Below, one piece after another: positions 9,520-19,031 of a stretch of DNA of 64,000 nt. The translations under genes were made by a program, and so were the position numbers. The notes under the pieces are model-generated. The model did no database searches. It was not told the origin of the DNA and saw only the letters and a list, made by a program, of their open reading frames with translations. This DNA is from Rhodospirillaceae bacterium (GTDB taxonomy: Bacteria > Pseudomonadota > Alphaproteobacteria > Rhodospirillales > Rhodospirillaceae). The first letter of the stretch is position 1, and every line of letters begins with the position of its first letter. Where the stretch lies: the NCBI GenBank assembly GCA_028822445.1, contig JAPKDQ010000007.1, positions 1 through 64,000 on the forward strand, written 5' to 3'.

Positions 9520-11547
9520 GTGCCTGACGGTATTTCAGAAATTTACTCAGATGCAGTTGAGGCGCATCAGCGAGGCGACCTTGATGCAGCAGAACGCGGA
9601 TATCGCGCCATACTTTCCGCTAAACCGTCTGAAGCCGAGGTTCAGTACTTGCTAGGGGCCCTCCTCTTGCAACGGAGCGATGCGGAAAACGCGGTTCCTT
9701 TGTTACAGGCATGTCTTCGCGCTCAGCCAAATCATATTGCAGCCCTAGGCACACTTGGTGCGGCGTTCGCGGCCCTTGGACTGACGGACCAGGCCATTCA
9801 GGAATTCGGGCGGGCAGCGAATGCGTCACCGGAAGACCCGAAAACTTTGTTTAACTTGGCAAAAGCCTGCCTTGATTCTGAGCGTTTCGATTTGGGCGCA
9901 GAAACGCTTCAAAGATTTCTAAAGTTAAAACCAAGTCACGCCGTTGCAACGCAGGCATATGCATCCTGCCTCATAGGCCTGGACCGCATCACCGAGGCAA
10001 TTTACGTACTCGAGGACGCCATAAAAATCCACCGTGAAAACCCTGGCTTGGTCGAGAGTTATATTCAACAGTTACTCAATGTAGGGCGGTTCGATGAAGC
10101 GTTAGAGCATTTGAACACCGCACGAAAACGCTGGCCTTCCAACGACACCATGTTACTAGCGCAAGCAACCACTTTTCGCTTATTGAACAGACACGAAGAC
10201 GCCCTCGCCACCTTTGAATCACTAGTTGAGCGAGCGCCCAATAATGAAAATTATCTGAATAGCTTTGGTGGCTACTTGTATGACACTGGAAAATGGAAGG
10301 ACGCTGAATCACTCGTAGTTCGTTCTCTAAAAATTAAGCCGGATTCACACAGCGCCTTAACCAATATGGGGCGCATTCGGCAGCAAAGAGGTGACTTTAG
10401 CGGAGCAAACCTCTGCTATCAAAAAGCACTGGGATTAAATCCAAGCTATGCCGACGCACACAATAATCTAGCTAATTTATTTTCATATATGGATGAGGCC
10501 GATCAAGCGCTGGTGCATTTTGATCGCGCCATTGAACTAAAGCCCAACTCAAACGGTATCCGTTACAACCGAAGCCTGGCAAGAATGACCGCGGGCGAGA
10601 TTAGTTCAAGCGTACCCGAACACAGACATCGGTTTGATAAAGAAAACCCGTCCGTCGGTCGAGAATGGGAATGGCCGTCATGGGCAAACGAGCCTATGGC
10701 TGGGAAAAAGGTCCTGCTCTGGGGTGAACAAGGTATGGGGGACCAAGTGATTTTTGCGCGGTGCGCTCCAATCATTGCATCTAAGACAGAATACTGTGCC
10801 TTGGAGTGCTCACCAAGACTTACTGCCCTTTTTAAGCGATCCTTTCCAGGCGTAGACATTTACTCTTCTTCCAACCCACCACCTGAGGAACTGAGCGAAA
10901 AATCCTTCGATTTTCATTGTTCAACTCTGGACATGACCTGTTCTCTGTATGAAAACCCGGCGGATATTTCTTCAAAGCCTTACCTCAAAGCCGACCCCGA
11001 GTTAACACGATCAATTCGCGAGAAGTATAAGGCCTCCGCGGGCAACGCGCCCTTAATCGGGATTTCATGGTGGAGCGGGCTCACCAGTCAGGCACACTTC
11101 AAATCAACTCCGTTGAAACAATGGCAGTCTATTTTAACTGATACACCGGCAACATTCGTCAGCCTGCAATACGGCGAAGGAAGAGATGAGGTCGAACCGA
11201 TAAAGAGCATGCCCGGAATAAACCTTATCGACGATCGCGACATTGACCCGATGGGCGACCTTGACGTGTTTGCCGCTCAGATCGCCGCAATGGACATGGT
11301 TATCACCATTTCTAATACAACCGCCCACATAGCAGGTGCCCTAGGCGTGCCGACATGGACACTAACGCCGACGGGGCCTGGTCGAGTTTGGTACTGGTTC
11401 ACAGAAGGGCAGACCAGCCCGTGGTATGAATCAATGACACTATTTCGTCACGAGTATAACGAAGGGTGGGATGGGGTTTTCAAGGATGTTGCGGATCGAT
11501 TACGCCAAAAAGAAACGGCATTAATCACGCCCTCCACCACAGACTAG
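9520..11547 (+). CDS. TPR-repeat glycosyltransferase (GT-B/GT9- or GT41-like C-terminal domain), copy 1
   Basis: Many TPR units, then VLLWGEQGMGDQVIFA, IGISWWSG, VSLQYG, DLDVFAAQIAAMDMVITISNTTAHIAGALGVPTWTLTPTGPGRVWYWF. GTG start. Confidence 0.85.
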   Translation: MPDGISEIYSDAVEAHQRGDLDAAERGYRAILSAKPSEAEVQYLLGALLLQRSDAENAVPLLQACLRAQPNHIAALGTLGAAFAALGLTDQAIQEFGRAANASPEDPKTLFNLAKACLDSERFDLGAETLQRFLKLKPSHAVATQAYASCLIGLDRITEAIYVLEDAIKIHRENPGLVESYIQQLLNVGRFDEALEHLNTARKRWPSNDTMLLAQATTFRLLNRHEDALATFESLVERAPNNENYLNSFGGYLYDTGKWKDAESLVVRSLKIKPDSHSALTNMGRIRQQRGDFSGANLCYQKALGLNPSYADAHNNLANLFSYMDEADQALVHFDRAIELKPNSNGIRYNRSLARMTAGEISSSVPEHRHRFDKENPSVGREWEWPSWANEPMAGKKVLLWGEQGMGDQVIFARCAPIIASKTEYCALECSPRLTALFKRSFPGVDIYSSSNPPPEELSEKSFDFHCSTLDMTCSLYENPADISSKPYLKADPELTRSIREKYKASAGNAPLIGISWWSGLTSQAHFKSTPLKQWQSILTDTPATFVSLQYGEGRDEVEPIKSMPGINLIDDRDIDPMGDLDVFAAQIAAMDMVITISNTTAHIAGALGVPTWTLTPTGPGRVWYWFTEGQTSPWYESMTLFRHEYNEGWDGVFKDVADRLRQKETALITPSTTD

Positions 11548-11593
11548 GTGATCGAGCATCAGATGCATTCCTTTCTGTACAGCGACATACCGA

Positions 11594-11855
11594 GTGACCA
11601 TGAATTCTAGTCTCGAAGACGCTCTATTGAATTTTGAGAACCGACGTTTTTTAGACGCGGAGCGACAGTGTGCTTCTGCACTTGAAGCTGAGCCAGGTAA
11701 CGCAACCGTGCATGTTGCTGGTGCAATAGGCCTTGATGTATGGACCCTAGTTCCAGACGGCGCCGGCTCAGCCATGGCATTGGTTTCTCGACCGGTCCGA
11801 TTGCTTGTGGTACCCGTCGATGAAACTCTTCCCGCAACCGAATGCAGAGAATTAG
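11594..11855 (+). pseudogene. TPR-glycosyltransferase remnant: N-terminal TPR joined to C-terminal GT tail, with 1-nt frameshift
   Basis: Frame of 11594 reads ...FLDAERQCASALEAEPGNATVHVAGAIGLDVWTLVPDGAGSA; a 1-nt shift near 11774 restores WHWFLDRSDCLWYPSMKLFPQPNAEN* (stop 11853-11855), matching the WYWF...SPWYPSMxLF tail of intact paralogs. Confidence 0.85.
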
Positions 11856-11905
11856 TTAGCGCCCCTTTCCGCCGTACGGCAAGAACTAGAGGACTGGATA
11901 GTTAA

Positions 11906-14900
11906 TTGGCCCCGCCTCAAATAAATGTAGCGCCTATTTTGGCCCACGCATCGCAGTGTCATGGCGCAGGTCAACTCGCAGAGGCCGAGAAAGGATATAG
12001 ACAGGTACTGCAAAGTAATCCTGAACATCCGGACGCTCTCCACCTGTTGGGTGTTCTTGTCGGACAATCGAACGACGTTCAGGCCGGCATTAATTTAATA
12101 AACAAAGCAGTCCAACTGCGGCCCAATTTTCCAGGGGCTCTCCTTAACTTGGGCCTACTTCTTCAGAATAACGGCCTAATTTACGAGGCCGCCCTGTCAT
12201 ATACACGCGCTGTACGACTTGACCCTAAAAGGGCAAGTGCATGGAACAATTTAGCGATATGCTTTAGTGATCTCGGCCAAATTGATGACGCCTCATCGAC
12301 CATAGAAGAAGGCATCGCACGAAATCCAACCAGCGAAAGCCTCTATGATAGCGGGTGTACGTTTCATAAACGGAAAGGCCAATTTTTGGCCTGCATTGAT
12401 TTAGTGGATAGAGGCATTCGGCGTCTCCCCGAATCAAGTCGATTATGGATGCACCGAGCTGATGCATGCTTCGCACTCGAACGACTTGGTGAAGCGTGGG
12501 ATGCGTATTCATGGCGCAAACGGGCTCCAGAAAACCCAAACCAAGCACCCGAATATCCACTGCCCACCTGGCAGGGAGAAGACCTAACCGACAAATCAAT
12601 TCTAATCTGGACGGAACAGGGTCCCGGGGAAACTTTTCTCTTTTCCAGCCTGATCGATGACGTCACAGAATCAGCTAGGTTGTGCACAATCGCAACCACA
12701 GAGCGCCTAAAACCTATTCTTGCACGATCATTTCCAAGGGTCACAGTTGTCGATGGCGAAACGTATACCGCGACGCCGGAAACCGCTGACTTTCAATGCT
12801 CGCTAGTGGACCTTGCTAGATGGATGAGGCGGTCACTAAATGACTTTAAGGTTCGTGCCCCACATATAAAAATTGACCAAGCCCGTGGTCAGAAAGAGAG
12901 CAAGAGCAGTTCGCTAGCGCGCGATGAATTCTTAACGGTAGGAATAGCGTGGCGCAGCATAAACGTTCAATCAGCAGCAGAGAAATCTTTAACCCTTGAT
13001 TCCATAAGGGCTATCCTCGCCGTGCCTGGAATTAAATTTGTCAGCCTTCAATATGGAAATGTACAAGAAGAAATCGAAAACCTTAGGTCCACAACAGGGC
13101 TGCATGTCGACTACAAATCTTCGATAGACCCCATAGCTGATCTTGATGGGCACCTTACGCAAATAGCCAGCCTTGACCTAGTGATCTCTACATCAAACAC
13201 AGCAGCACATGCTGCCGGGGCCCTCGGTGTTCCAACCTGGGTCCTCTTGCACCACACCATTGGCGAGGGCCTCTATTGGCCTTGGCTTACAGAAAGAACA
13301 GACAGTCCCTGGCATAGATCTGCAACACTATATAGACAGCCAACTAGAGGTGACTGGGCGACACCAATCGCTAAAGCAGCAATCGACCTTGCACGCCTTA
13401 GATCTCAAAAAAAACCTGGTTTTGATTTGGGTAAACACCTTTCAAGTCTAGCGTTCGCCTACTTCAAATCGCAACAAGGAGTTCAGGCCGGCCTAGTCGC
13501 CAACGCTGCATTGAAGGCCGGCCATGAAGACCTGAACCTCAACCGACTGGCAGCAAAATATTACTCTGATATCGACCAGCCAGAAAACGCACTGAAAATC
13601 CTCAACGCCACCGCGCGCCTCGGTATAGAATCCGTCGACTTCCTTATTGACCGTGCCCGCGCGCTAAAGGCCACCGGCCGCCTGGACGATGCAATAGAAG
13701 ATTTAGAGCTTGCCCTGACAATTAACCCCGATCAAATTGCAGCCTTAGACAGCTTGGCAAAAGCGCGGCGAGAAAACGGACAGTTGCAGTCAGGCCTGGA
13801 CGCATTACTAAAAGCGCACGCGTTAGAGCCAGGCATGGTTGGAATTAGAATGTCACTCGGCACATTCCTATTAGAGCTCGGCAGAACCATTGAAAGCAGC
13901 GAGATATTTAGCGGGCTTATTAAAGAGAAGGAGGGCGTTGCAGATGCGGCATCCTCTCTTGCCATGGCGCTGTTACTAGACAACCGCTTCAAGGAGGGCT
14001 GGCCATTGCTACGTCATCGCCTTGGCAGAGCCGGAACGAATATAGTTTATGCCCACTTTCCTTTTACTATATGGAACGGCGAAAGCCTGGATGGAAAACA
14101 CGTTCTTGTATGGACTGAACAAGGAATTGGGGAAGAAATTCTCTCCGCTACTATGATGCGAGACTTAGCAAAAACCACCAAAGCCATAACTCTGTTGTGC
14201 TCTAGGCGAATGGTGCCAGTCTTAAAAAGAAGTCTAAAAGGGGTGCGCGTTGCCGAACGCAAACAACCCTTGCCTCCGGAGGCATTAGACAAAGGCATCG
14301 ATATACAAATGTCTCTCGGCGACCTTGGGCATCTATTACGCCCATCGATTCAGTCCTTTGGTTCAAATTCAGACACTCCGGCCCTGCGACCGAATTCCCA
14401 AAAACGGAAAAAGCTGCGCCGAAATTATGAAGAGCAAGCGTCAGGAAGGCCGCTGATTGGGTTGGCATGGCATAGCAGCGCTCCGGAATTAGGGGCCCTA
14501 AAGAGCCTTGGGCCAGATGTCGCGGCATCCATAATTAAAAACACCGACGCCCAATATATTTCCCTTCAATACAGCCCCTCAGCCGAAGACGTAGCGGTGC
14601 TTTCCAACGCGGGTGCCGATCGTTGGATCCACGACACGTCTGTGGATCCACTGGTTGATATGGAACTGGCAACTGCTCAAGTCGCAGCCATGGATTTTGT
14701 AGTGACAATCAGCAACACCACAGCACATATTGCCGGCGGACTGGGTATTCCTACAGCCTTACTGATACCCAGGCATACGGGCCGTTTTTGGTATTGGAGC
14801 AGAGATCAGCCTATGAGTTTGTGGTACCCATCAGTGCAGGTATACGAATCTGATGGTGCCTTTGATTGGACCTACGCACTTACACAGATTACGGAAAGAA

Positions 14901-14926
14901 TAAATCATCTGAGCCAAGCACAATGA
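11906..14926 (+). CDS. double-module TPR-GT-TPR-GT protein (1006 aa)
   Basis: Two complete modules: TPR...WQGEDLTDKSILIWTEQGPGE...SNTAAHAAGALGVPTWVLL, then TPR...WNGESLDGKHVLVWTEQGIGEE...SNTTAHIAGGLGIPTALLIPRHTGRFWYW. TTG start in ORF track. Confidence 0.85.
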   Translation: MAPPQINVAPILAHASQCHGAGQLAEAEKGYRQVLQSNPEHPDALHLLGVLVGQSNDVQAGINLINKAVQLRPNFPGALLNLGLLLQNNGLIYEAALSYTRAVRLDPKRASAWNNLAICFSDLGQIDDASSTIEEGIARNPTSESLYDSGCTFHKRKGQFLACIDLVDRGIRRLPESSRLWMHRADACFALERLGEAWDAYSWRKRAPENPNQAPEYPLPTWQGEDLTDKSILIWTEQGPGETFLFSSLIDDVTESARLCTIATTERLKPILARSFPRVTVVDGETYTATPETADFQCSLVDLARWMRRSLNDFKVRAPHIKIDQARGQKESKSSSLARDEFLTVGIAWRSINVQSAAEKSLTLDSIRAILAVPGIKFVSLQYGNVQEEIENLRSTTGLHVDYKSSIDPIADLDGHLTQIASLDLVISTSNTAAHAAGALGVPTWVLLHHTIGEGLYWPWLTERTDSPWHRSATLYRQPTRGDWATPIAKAAIDLARLRSQKKPGFDLGKHLSSLAFAYFKSQQGVQAGLVANAALKAGHEDLNLNRLAAKYYSDIDQPENALKILNATARLGIESVDFLIDRARALKATGRLDDAIEDLELALTINPDQIAALDSLAKARRENGQLQSGLDALLKAHALEPGMVGIRMSLGTFLLELGRTIESSEIFSGLIKEKEGVADAASSLAMALLLDNRFKEGWPLLRHRLGRAGTNIVYAHFPFTIWNGESLDGKHVLVWTEQGIGEEILSATMMRDLAKTTKAITLLCSRRMVPVLKRSLKGVRVAERKQPLPPEALDKGIDIQMSLGDLGHLLRPSIQSFGSNSDTPALRPNSQKRKKLRRNYEEQASGRPLIGLAWHSSAPELGALKSLGPDVAASIIKNTDAQYISLQYSPSAEDVAVLSNAGADRWIHDTSVDPLVDMELATAQVAAMDFVVTISNTTAHIAGGLGIPTALLIPRHTGRFWYWSRDQPMSLWYPSVQVYESDGAFDWTYALTQITERINHLSQAQ

Positions 14927-16539
14927 ACGGTAGCATGTCAGATGGTATTATAGCTGGTATAGTTAACCAACTCGTCAATGCACGCAGTAAACTAAAGGAC
15001 GGGAAGTTCATTGAGGCGTATCATGATTTCAAAGTCGTGACACAGGTCCATCCAGAAGAACCGCGCGCATGGGAAGGGCTAGGACAGAGCTTAGAACAAC
15101 TGGGCAAACCAAACGATGCAGTTGATGCATATGCGCGGTCAATCTTTTTTGATCCTAAAAATTACACGGCTACCCTTCATCTAGGGAACCTTCTGATAGA
15201 ACTAAACGAAAATGAAAAAGCCATCCCTGTATTGTCGAAGGCTCTTGACTTAAATCCAAGCTCAGTAATTGCTCTCAGTAACTTAGCCGCGGCCTACATG
15301 AACCTGCGGCGCTTTTCTGATGCTGCTTTAAATTTCCAGCGCGCCCTAGCACATAACCCAAAATCGATACCCGCGCTTCTAAACCTTGGCACGTGCATGC
15401 GCGAAAGTGGCAAGCCCGAACTGGCGGTCATAGTCTTCGAGAACGCTCTTTCAATCGACCCGGATTCATTGGATGCCACAGCGCGACTAGGGTCCACACT
15501 ATCAGATATGAACAAGACTGACGCGGCTCTAGCCGCCTTGAACAAGCACATTGAAAAACACCCGCAGGACGCTGAGTGTCACCAAATCAAAGCGCTTGTA
15601 TTGCTTCGGGCAGGCATCCTGGATGATGGGCTGCGTGAATATGAATGGCGGCACTACCCCACAAGCCTTAGCGTACCTGCACGGCCGTTAAATGTTCCAA
15701 GTTGGAACGGTGACGATATAAACAACAGAACTTTGCTGATCTGGCTGGAACAAGGGATTGGCGACGAACTGCTGTCACTAAGCGCCTTGCGTCAGCACCT
15801 AAGCACGCCTGATAAGCAGGCGATCATGATCGAGTGCGACCCACGAATTTATAGCATAGTGAGCCGCTCATTTCCGTTGGTACGTGTAATACCTCGACAA
15901 AGCCCACCCTCGGACGAAACCAAATTTGCGGATATAAGTTGCCCAGCGTGGACAGCCGTCAGGCATCTCAAATCAGACAAAGATATATCGACCGAGCCCA
16001 GCGGCTACCTTCAAGCAGAGCCAGCTACAACATCATCGCTGAGATCACGATATGAGCAGCGTGCGAATGGACGGAAGATTATAGGGCTATCCTGGACCAG
16101 CAGTGGACGCACAGGAAACCTGAAGACCCCTCCCATTCAAAACTGGTCCCAACTCCTTGCAGTCGACGATTATTTCTTTGTCAGTCTTCAATATTTAGCG
16201 TCGGCAGACGATTTGCTAGCCATATCCGAATTTTCGGGTGGAAGATTCTTTTGTGATGAGACGATCGATGCCGCTAATGATTTAGATCAAGTCGCCGCAC
16301 AAATCGCAGCAATGGACGCAGTAATAACGATTAGCAATTCTACGGCGCACATGGCTGGAGCCCTTGGGGTGCCGGTCGCCACTTTAGTGCCAAGCGGTTA
16401 CGGCGGATTCTGGTACTGGTTCAGAGGGCGGGCGGACAGCCCTTGGTACCCGTCAATGAGAATATGCCGCCAAAACATGCCCGGAGATTGGACTCATGCA
16501 ATACTAGAGGCCATAGACTGGCTTAAGCGGTTAAACTGA
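14923..16539 (+). CDS. TPR-repeat glycosyltransferase
   Basis: ATGA overlap with upstream gene; TPRs then WNGDDINNRTLLIWLEQGIGDELLSL, IGLSWTSSG, VSLQYL, AAQIAAMDAVITISNSTAHMAGALGVP, FWYWFRGRADSPWYPSM. Confidence 0.85.
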   Translation: MNGSMSDGIIAGIVNQLVNARSKLKDGKFIEAYHDFKVVTQVHPEEPRAWEGLGQSLEQLGKPNDAVDAYARSIFFDPKNYTATLHLGNLLIELNENEKAIPVLSKALDLNPSSVIALSNLAAAYMNLRRFSDAALNFQRALAHNPKSIPALLNLGTCMRESGKPELAVIVFENALSIDPDSLDATARLGSTLSDMNKTDAALAALNKHIEKHPQDAECHQIKALVLLRAGILDDGLREYEWRHYPTSLSVPARPLNVPSWNGDDINNRTLLIWLEQGIGDELLSLSALRQHLSTPDKQAIMIECDPRIYSIVSRSFPLVRVIPRQSPPSDETKFADISCPAWTAVRHLKSDKDISTEPSGYLQAEPATTSSLRSRYEQRANGRKIIGLSWTSSGRTGNLKTPPIQNWSQLLAVDDYFFVSLQYLASADDLLAISEFSGGRFFCDETIDAANDLDQVAAQIAAMDAVITISNSTAHMAGALGVPVATLVPSGYGGFWYWFRGRADSPWYPSMRICRQNMPGDWTHAILEAIDWLKRLN

Positions 16540-16619
16540 GGTGGTCGACACTTGTTTTGAGTGTGGGCTTAGGGTTTAAGACTCACATGCACACGAACCA
16601 GGGCCACGGGGACTAGACT

Positions 16620-17300
16620 ATGATCCGCGTTTTCATCGGATATGATAGCAGAGAGGCTGTAGCCTTTCATGTTTTGTCGCACAGCATTCACACGCGAGCC
16701 TCTCAGCCCGTTGAAATTTCTCCGCTGTTGCTGTCGCAATTAAAAGACGTGTTTCACCGCGAAAATCACCCCCTGCAGTCCACAGAATTCTCGTTTTCGC
16801 GTTTTCTAGTCCCGTACCTTTCTGATTATCAGGGTTGGTCACTGTTTTGCGACTGCGACATGCTCATGCTAGACGACATAGCCAACCTGTGGTCGATCAG
16901 AGATGATCGATATTCCGTCCAAGCTGTCAAACATAAACATGAGCCAAAGGAAGATATAAAATTCCTGGATCAACCACAAAGCAAATACGAGAAAAAAAAT
17001 TGGTCGAGCGTAATACTATTCAACAACGCTCGCTGCAAAGCACTTACGCCTGAATATGTTAATTCGGCAACAGGGTTAGAGCTTCATCAGTTTAAATGGC
17101 TAAATGATGATTCTCTGATTGGTGAATTACCAACTCGCTGGAACCACCTTGTAGACTATGATGCTAAATTGCCGCCAGAAGAGTTGTCGCTCCTTCACTA
17201 CACTGAAGGCGGGCCGTATTTTGAGGATTATAAAGACTGTGGGTACTCAGATTTATGGTTCGAGGAACGCGATGCAATGGGTTACTCAGGAATTAGGTAG
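16620..17300 (+). CDS. glycosyltransferase, GT-A-like with DxD motif
   Basis: MIRVFIGYDSREAVAFHVLSHSI; WSLFCDCDMLMLDDIANLW (CDCDM DxD); W-N-hydrophobic acceptor region. Confidence 0.7.
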   Translation: MIRVFIGYDSREAVAFHVLSHSIHTRASQPVEISPLLLSQLKDVFHRENHPLQSTEFSFSRFLVPYLSDYQGWSLFCDCDMLMLDDIANLWSIRDDRYSVQAVKHKHEPKEDIKFLDQPQSKYEKKNWSSVILFNNARCKALTPEYVNSATGLELHQFKWLNDDSLIGELPTRWNHLVDYDAKLPPEELSLLHYTEGGPYFEDYKDCGYSDLWFEERDAMGYSGIR

Positions 17301-17370
17301 GGCACCTTTGAAGGTTATACATTGTCTTTTGCCCGGCATTACAAATGCCAACGCTGCGGGTTAGCTCTAT

Positions 17371-19026
17371 ATGAAGCGCGCACTCCCACGTATCGATGAA
17401 GGAAATTTCTTGGTAGAGGCGGTTAAACGCCACCAAGCAGGTGATCTCGCGGGCGCAAGGGACCTGTATCGGGCGATCCTGACCCAGAACCCCAAGCATG
17501 CAGATGCTATATTCAGAATAGGTACAATCGCATTACAGGTTAACCAATACGATAAGGCCGCTGATTATATACGGCAGGCTATTAAGGTCGGTCCGGTCAC
17601 AAGTGCCATGTTGATCAACCTTGGGGCAGCACTTCGGGGTCTAGAAGAGTACAAGTCTGCTATCAGAGCGTATGATCGCGCCATCAAGCTCAATGTTAAC
17701 CTGGCCGATGCCTACTACAATAAAGGCCGCGCCCTTCAATCTCTAAAAAAGTTCGAAGAAGCCAAGGATAGTTACAAACTTGCTTTGTCGGTCAATGATA
17801 AAGAAGCAGACACCTGGATAAACCTAGGCACTGTCCAACGTGAATTAGGCGAAGCAGACGACGCACTCTATGCATTTGAAGTTGCAATGCGGCTCAACCC
17901 AATTATGGCCGCAGGCTACAGTAATGCGGCAGCAATATATTTTGACAGTGCATTGTTCGAAAAGTCGATGGTTATGATGGACAAGGCGATCGAACTCGAG
18001 CCAGAGAATTACGCCTACAGGGAAAAGCTTGGGTTTTTCCTCCGCTCGGTTGGGAATTTAGAACGAGGCTGGGTAGATTTTGATATTCGCTTCCTTGCCC
18101 ATGAAGAGGCAAAGGCTAACCGGAGACCTGAGCCTCCACCTTATTGGAACGATGAAGACTTGAGTAATAGAAAGATACTCTTATGGACTGAGCAAGGACT
18201 AGGGGAGGAAGTTTTTAGCGCCGGCATAATTCCAGACCTGCTAGAAACCGGGGCGCAATGCGTCATCGAATGCTCGGAGCGTATGCAGCCACTACTCCAG
18301 AGAAGTTTTCCGTCAATTAAAGTTACGAGATGGTTAGATAACCGGGAGACGGTAAATCAAGCGTCCCCCCCATTTGAATTTCAGTGCCCCGCTTTAAGCA
18401 TGGTTAAAACTTTCCGCCCAACAGTAGATAGCATCACGAACCATGTTCCATACATTAGAGCAGACCCAAAGTTAGTCGTCGATCTCCGCTCGAAATATGA
18501 AGAACTGGCGCAGGGCAAACGTATAATTGGCATTTCCTGGCGCAGTAAGAATCCAGAATTAGGCAAAGACAAGACTGTCCCAATAATGGGTTGGCGCCCA
18601 ATTCTAGATGCGGAAGATGTTTTCTTTGTAAACTTGCAATATGGCGAATGTACTGAAGAAATTGAAGAGGTGAAAAGTAAACTCGGCGTGGACATATTCG
18701 TCGACCCTGATGTGGATGCATTGGGAGACTTAGATCCCGTGATCGCGCAAATCGCAGCAACAGATTTGATTATATCTGCTTCAAATTCAAACGTTCACTT
18801 CGCAGGCGCAATGGGAACCCCTGTCTGGTCGATGCTGCCCAAATCCCGGGGTTTATTATGGTTTTGGTTTATGGATCGGAGTGACAGCCCTTGGTATCCA
18901 TCAGTTCGGTTATTCCGTCAGCAATCTGCACCGTCTCAAGATCACTCCTGGTGGACAGAGGTTATTGACGACGTTGCTGCAGCACTGCCTCAATGGCTGG
19001 CTGCACCGCTGGCGCCACGGCCGTAG
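17371..19026 (+). CDS. TPR-repeat glycosyltransferase
   Basis: TPRs then WNDEDLSNRKILLWTEQGLGEEVFSAG, IGISWRSKNPELGKDKTVPI, VNLQYGE, DLDPVIAQIAATDLIISASNSNVHFAGAMGTPVWSML, LWFWFMDRSDSPWYPSVRLFRQ. Confidence 0.85.
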   Translation: MKRALPRIDEGNFLVEAVKRHQAGDLAGARDLYRAILTQNPKHADAIFRIGTIALQVNQYDKAADYIRQAIKVGPVTSAMLINLGAALRGLEEYKSAIRAYDRAIKLNVNLADAYYNKGRALQSLKKFEEAKDSYKLALSVNDKEADTWINLGTVQRELGEADDALYAFEVAMRLNPIMAAGYSNAAAIYFDSALFEKSMVMMDKAIELEPENYAYREKLGFFLRSVGNLERGWVDFDIRFLAHEEAKANRRPEPPPYWNDEDLSNRKILLWTEQGLGEEVFSAGIIPDLLETGAQCVIECSERMQPLLQRSFPSIKVTRWLDNRETVNQASPPFEFQCPALSMVKTFRPTVDSITNHVPYIRADPKLVVDLRSKYEELAQGKRIIGISWRSKNPELGKDKTVPIMGWRPILDAEDVFFVNLQYGECTEEIEEVKSKLGVDIFVDPDVDALGDLDPVIAQIAATDLIISASNSNVHFAGAMGTPVWSMLPKSRGLLWFWFMDRSDSPWYPSVRLFRQQSAPSQDHSWWTEVIDDVAAALPQWLAAPLAPRP

Positions 19027-19031
19027 CCCTC

